From assembly GCF_022605725.1 (NCBI RefSeq), contig NC_065552.1:18122785-18186784 (forward strand): a stretch of 64,000 bases of DNA, in the 5' to 3' direction. The notes below the pieces were generated by a model. The model was not told the DNA's origin. It did not search any database and worked only from the letters and a program-made list of their open reading frames with translations. Both the position numbers and the translations under genes were made by a program. This DNA comes from Anthonomus grandis grandis (taxonomy: Eukaryota; Arthropoda; Insecta; Coleoptera; Curculionidae). Positions 62,637 through 64,000 of this stretch are shown in pieces. The first letter of the stretch is position 1. Each line of letters begins with the position of its first letter.

Positions 62637-63440
62637 AGGGATTGTAGTTGGTGCGTTGACGGGCCTGACGAGGTTGGAAGGATGGCTCCTTCTGATACTT
62701 TCAATGTGAACGGTTCGGCACCCCCCCCCCTCACTTTTTTGGATTCTTGTAGTTTTGGCCCTTCTTGAATCGAGCTTTGGTGAAGGGACGTCTCCAGTTT
62801 AAATTATTCCTGGTTTGTTTTGTTTAAGAACTGCCCCAGGTTTGGATGCAACTTTTAATGCCATACTGGATGTCTTAATGACTGTGGCTGATTTACATTT
62901 TTCAGCGAAATCTTTGCCAAACAAGAAACTATCCGATTTACATTCTCGTGCAACTTTTTGTATAGGTGCATTTAATATTGGATGTTTTCGGTGTTGTGAT
63001 AACAACAAATGGGCCTGAGCAATACGTTTGGCGGAATCTATTAGGCCGGGCAGAATATCGTCCTTGACATTTTACAAGTCGTTAGCTAATAATTTGTTTA
63101 GGAATGTGCCCATAGCTGATAAACCTAAGCCCAGTTCATTCTAAATGTGTGCAAAGATAGAATCTTTGGTACCATCTGTATTATTAAGTAAAGGTTGAAT
63201 TTCTGGATTGACTTTCGGAGCACTTAAAATAGTAAAGTCTTTCGGTATGGCCCATTTTTTCTTTAAGTCTATTTTATTATCGGTACTTAATCCTTTAGTT
63301 AGGTACCTTGACCACCGAAGCATAATTTCTTTATCAGGAGGTGTTCCTTTAGTAGTAGTAGTTAATTTGCAGTTTTTGTCTGCGTAGGATTTATTTCCTC
63401 TTCATCTGAATCGGAAGACGAAATAATTTTTCTTTTAACT
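62637..63440 (-). pseudogene. DIRS Gag-like protein
   Basis: The N-terminal piece has a basic-acidic SSSDSDEEE stretch (63,395-63,421). After a frameshift near 63,365 one frame runs through EIMLRWSRYLTKGLS, FTILSAPKVNPEIQPLL, ELGLGLSAMGTFLNKLL, FLFGKDFAEK and LKQNKPGII. It is interrupted by TAG at 63,141-63,143 and a TAA near 63,075, both apparently single-base changes. A further shift near 62,800 leads into NWRRPFTKARFKKGQ and then a Gln- and Arg-rich tail (FQPRQARQRTNYNP) reaching about 62,637, overlapping the upstream end of the RT frame. The pattern matches Gag of insect DIRS elements from memory. A C10 run at 62,721-62,730 lies in the tail. Confidence 0.75.
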
Positions 63441-64000
63441 ATTACGTAATATTTGAAGGTGATTAACCCTCACATTTTTTCACATGAAAATATATTGTAT
63501 TATTTTCATAATTTGGAAGTTAATTAACCCTTTAATTTTTTAAAAATCACAAAAAACGGCATTGAAAAACAAAACAATATTTCTAAATTACGCCATTAAC
63601 TGATATACATAGGTATTTACTGATTCTTTTATAAATCCAAAACCTTAGCATAAAGGCATCGCTTTACTCTCGAATATAGACGGTTGTTTATTTTAACGCC
63701 ATAAATATTTCTACGACCCAGGTCAAAAAAGGCAAGGGGGGATTCTAAGTTAGATAAGTTGAGACCGTTTCCTATAGATTAAAGGATATTGAATTATTTT
63801 CGTGTTTTATTGCAATTTTATGATTAATTCTTACAAATTGCTTTCATGAAACACGAAATTTTATTGCAATGTTTGGGGTGATTTAACCCCGCATTTTTAT
63901 ATCAAGAGATGATTGAATCTCTAAAAATACATGGTGCCATTTTTACAATTAGGAGGGTGATTTAACCCACAATTTCTGACATCATTAAAACAGCATTAAC
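63441..64000. other. Unassigned A+T-rich sequence with recurring GGTGATTTAACCC motif
   Basis: No gene or satellite monomer is seen. Four copies of a related word occur: GGTGATTAACCCTCACATTTT (first 20 bases diagnostic) near 63,460, GTTAATTAACCCTTTA near 63,519, GGGGTGATTTAACCCCGCA near 63,877 and GGGTGATTTAACCCACAA near 63,955. The third has 5-bp inverted arms (GGGGT/ACCCC). The right-hand inverted repeat expected for a complete DIRS element is not present. Confidence 0.6.

Larger units (their letters stand above)
59576..63440 (-). mobile_element. Degenerate DIRS-like tyrosine-recombinase retroelement
   Basis: On the minus strand the order is gag, RT, RNase H, methyltransferase-like region, tyrosine recombinase. 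RT with YLDDFLLLG plus a tyrosine recombinase, and no DDE integrase or LTRs, is the signature of the DIRS order. Every gene is damaged by stops or frameshifts, and RT has an internal deletion, so the copy is dead. A candidate 3' terminal structure is the inverted-repeat module at 59,247-59,620. No matching inverted repeat is seen in the last 560 bp of the window, so the 5' end is missing, diverged or beyond the window. Confidence 0.85.

Noticed and set aside
62571..63018. Plus-strand frames of 65 and 67 codons
   Set aside because: They are antisense to the DIRS gag pseudogene and the gag/RT junction and show no domain.

Overview
The window is a eukaryotic, almost certainly animal and probably arthropod, satellite-DNA locus. 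The reasons are a very A+T-rich tandem array, a Ty3/Gypsy LTR retrotransposon with an intact gag-pol, and a decayed DIRS-type tyrosine-recombinase retroelement, with no prokaryotic gene organisation. I cannot name the species. No host protein-coding gene, tRNA, rRNA or CRISPR is visible.

Layout: (1) 1-27,650 is satellite. (2) 27,651-33,725 is one complete Ty3/Gypsy element on the minus strand, with identical 495-bp LTRs and intact gag and pol. (3) 33,726-59,252 is the same satellite again. (4) 59,247-59,575 is an inverted-repeat (foldback) module of non-satellite sequence, followed by a partial third copy of its arm. (5) About 59,620-63,440 is a degenerate DIRS-like retroelement on the minus strand. 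Read 5' to 3' on that strand it carries gag, RT, RNase H, a methyltransferase-like region and a tyrosine recombinase, all broken by stops and frameshifts. (6) 63,440-64,000 is unassigned A+T-rich sequence with a recurring GGTGATTTAACCC-like motif.

The satellite is about 53 kb, roughly 83% of the window. Two related monomers of about 240 bp (A and B) alternate to give a dimer of about 480 bp. Variant dimers are arranged in longer blocks copied elsewhere in the array, at offsets of about 4.59, 6.84, 8.65 and 9.6 kb. Both monomers keep a dyad-symmetric segment at nearly the same place. Truncated, chimeric and A-to-A junction monomers mark the history of unequal exchange.

The Gypsy element inserted after the local satellite block had been amplified. 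Two other copies of the same block, near 38.65 kb and 48.25 kb, carry the empty site, and a 4-bp target duplication (AATA) flanks the insertion. Its identical LTRs and open gag and pol reading frames indicate a recent insertion, so the element may still be competent to move. The DIRS relic is much older.

The most practically important observation is that the satellite contains, twice and in the same orientation, a 16-bp word (CTCTCACGAGATGTGT) that replaces exactly 16 bp of satellite. I recognise it as the reverse complement of a PacBio sample barcode (bc1003, from memory). This points to assembly or consensus artefacts near 15.97 kb and 18.92 kb, so copy number and long-range order in this array should be treated with caution. 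I found no convincing new gene system.
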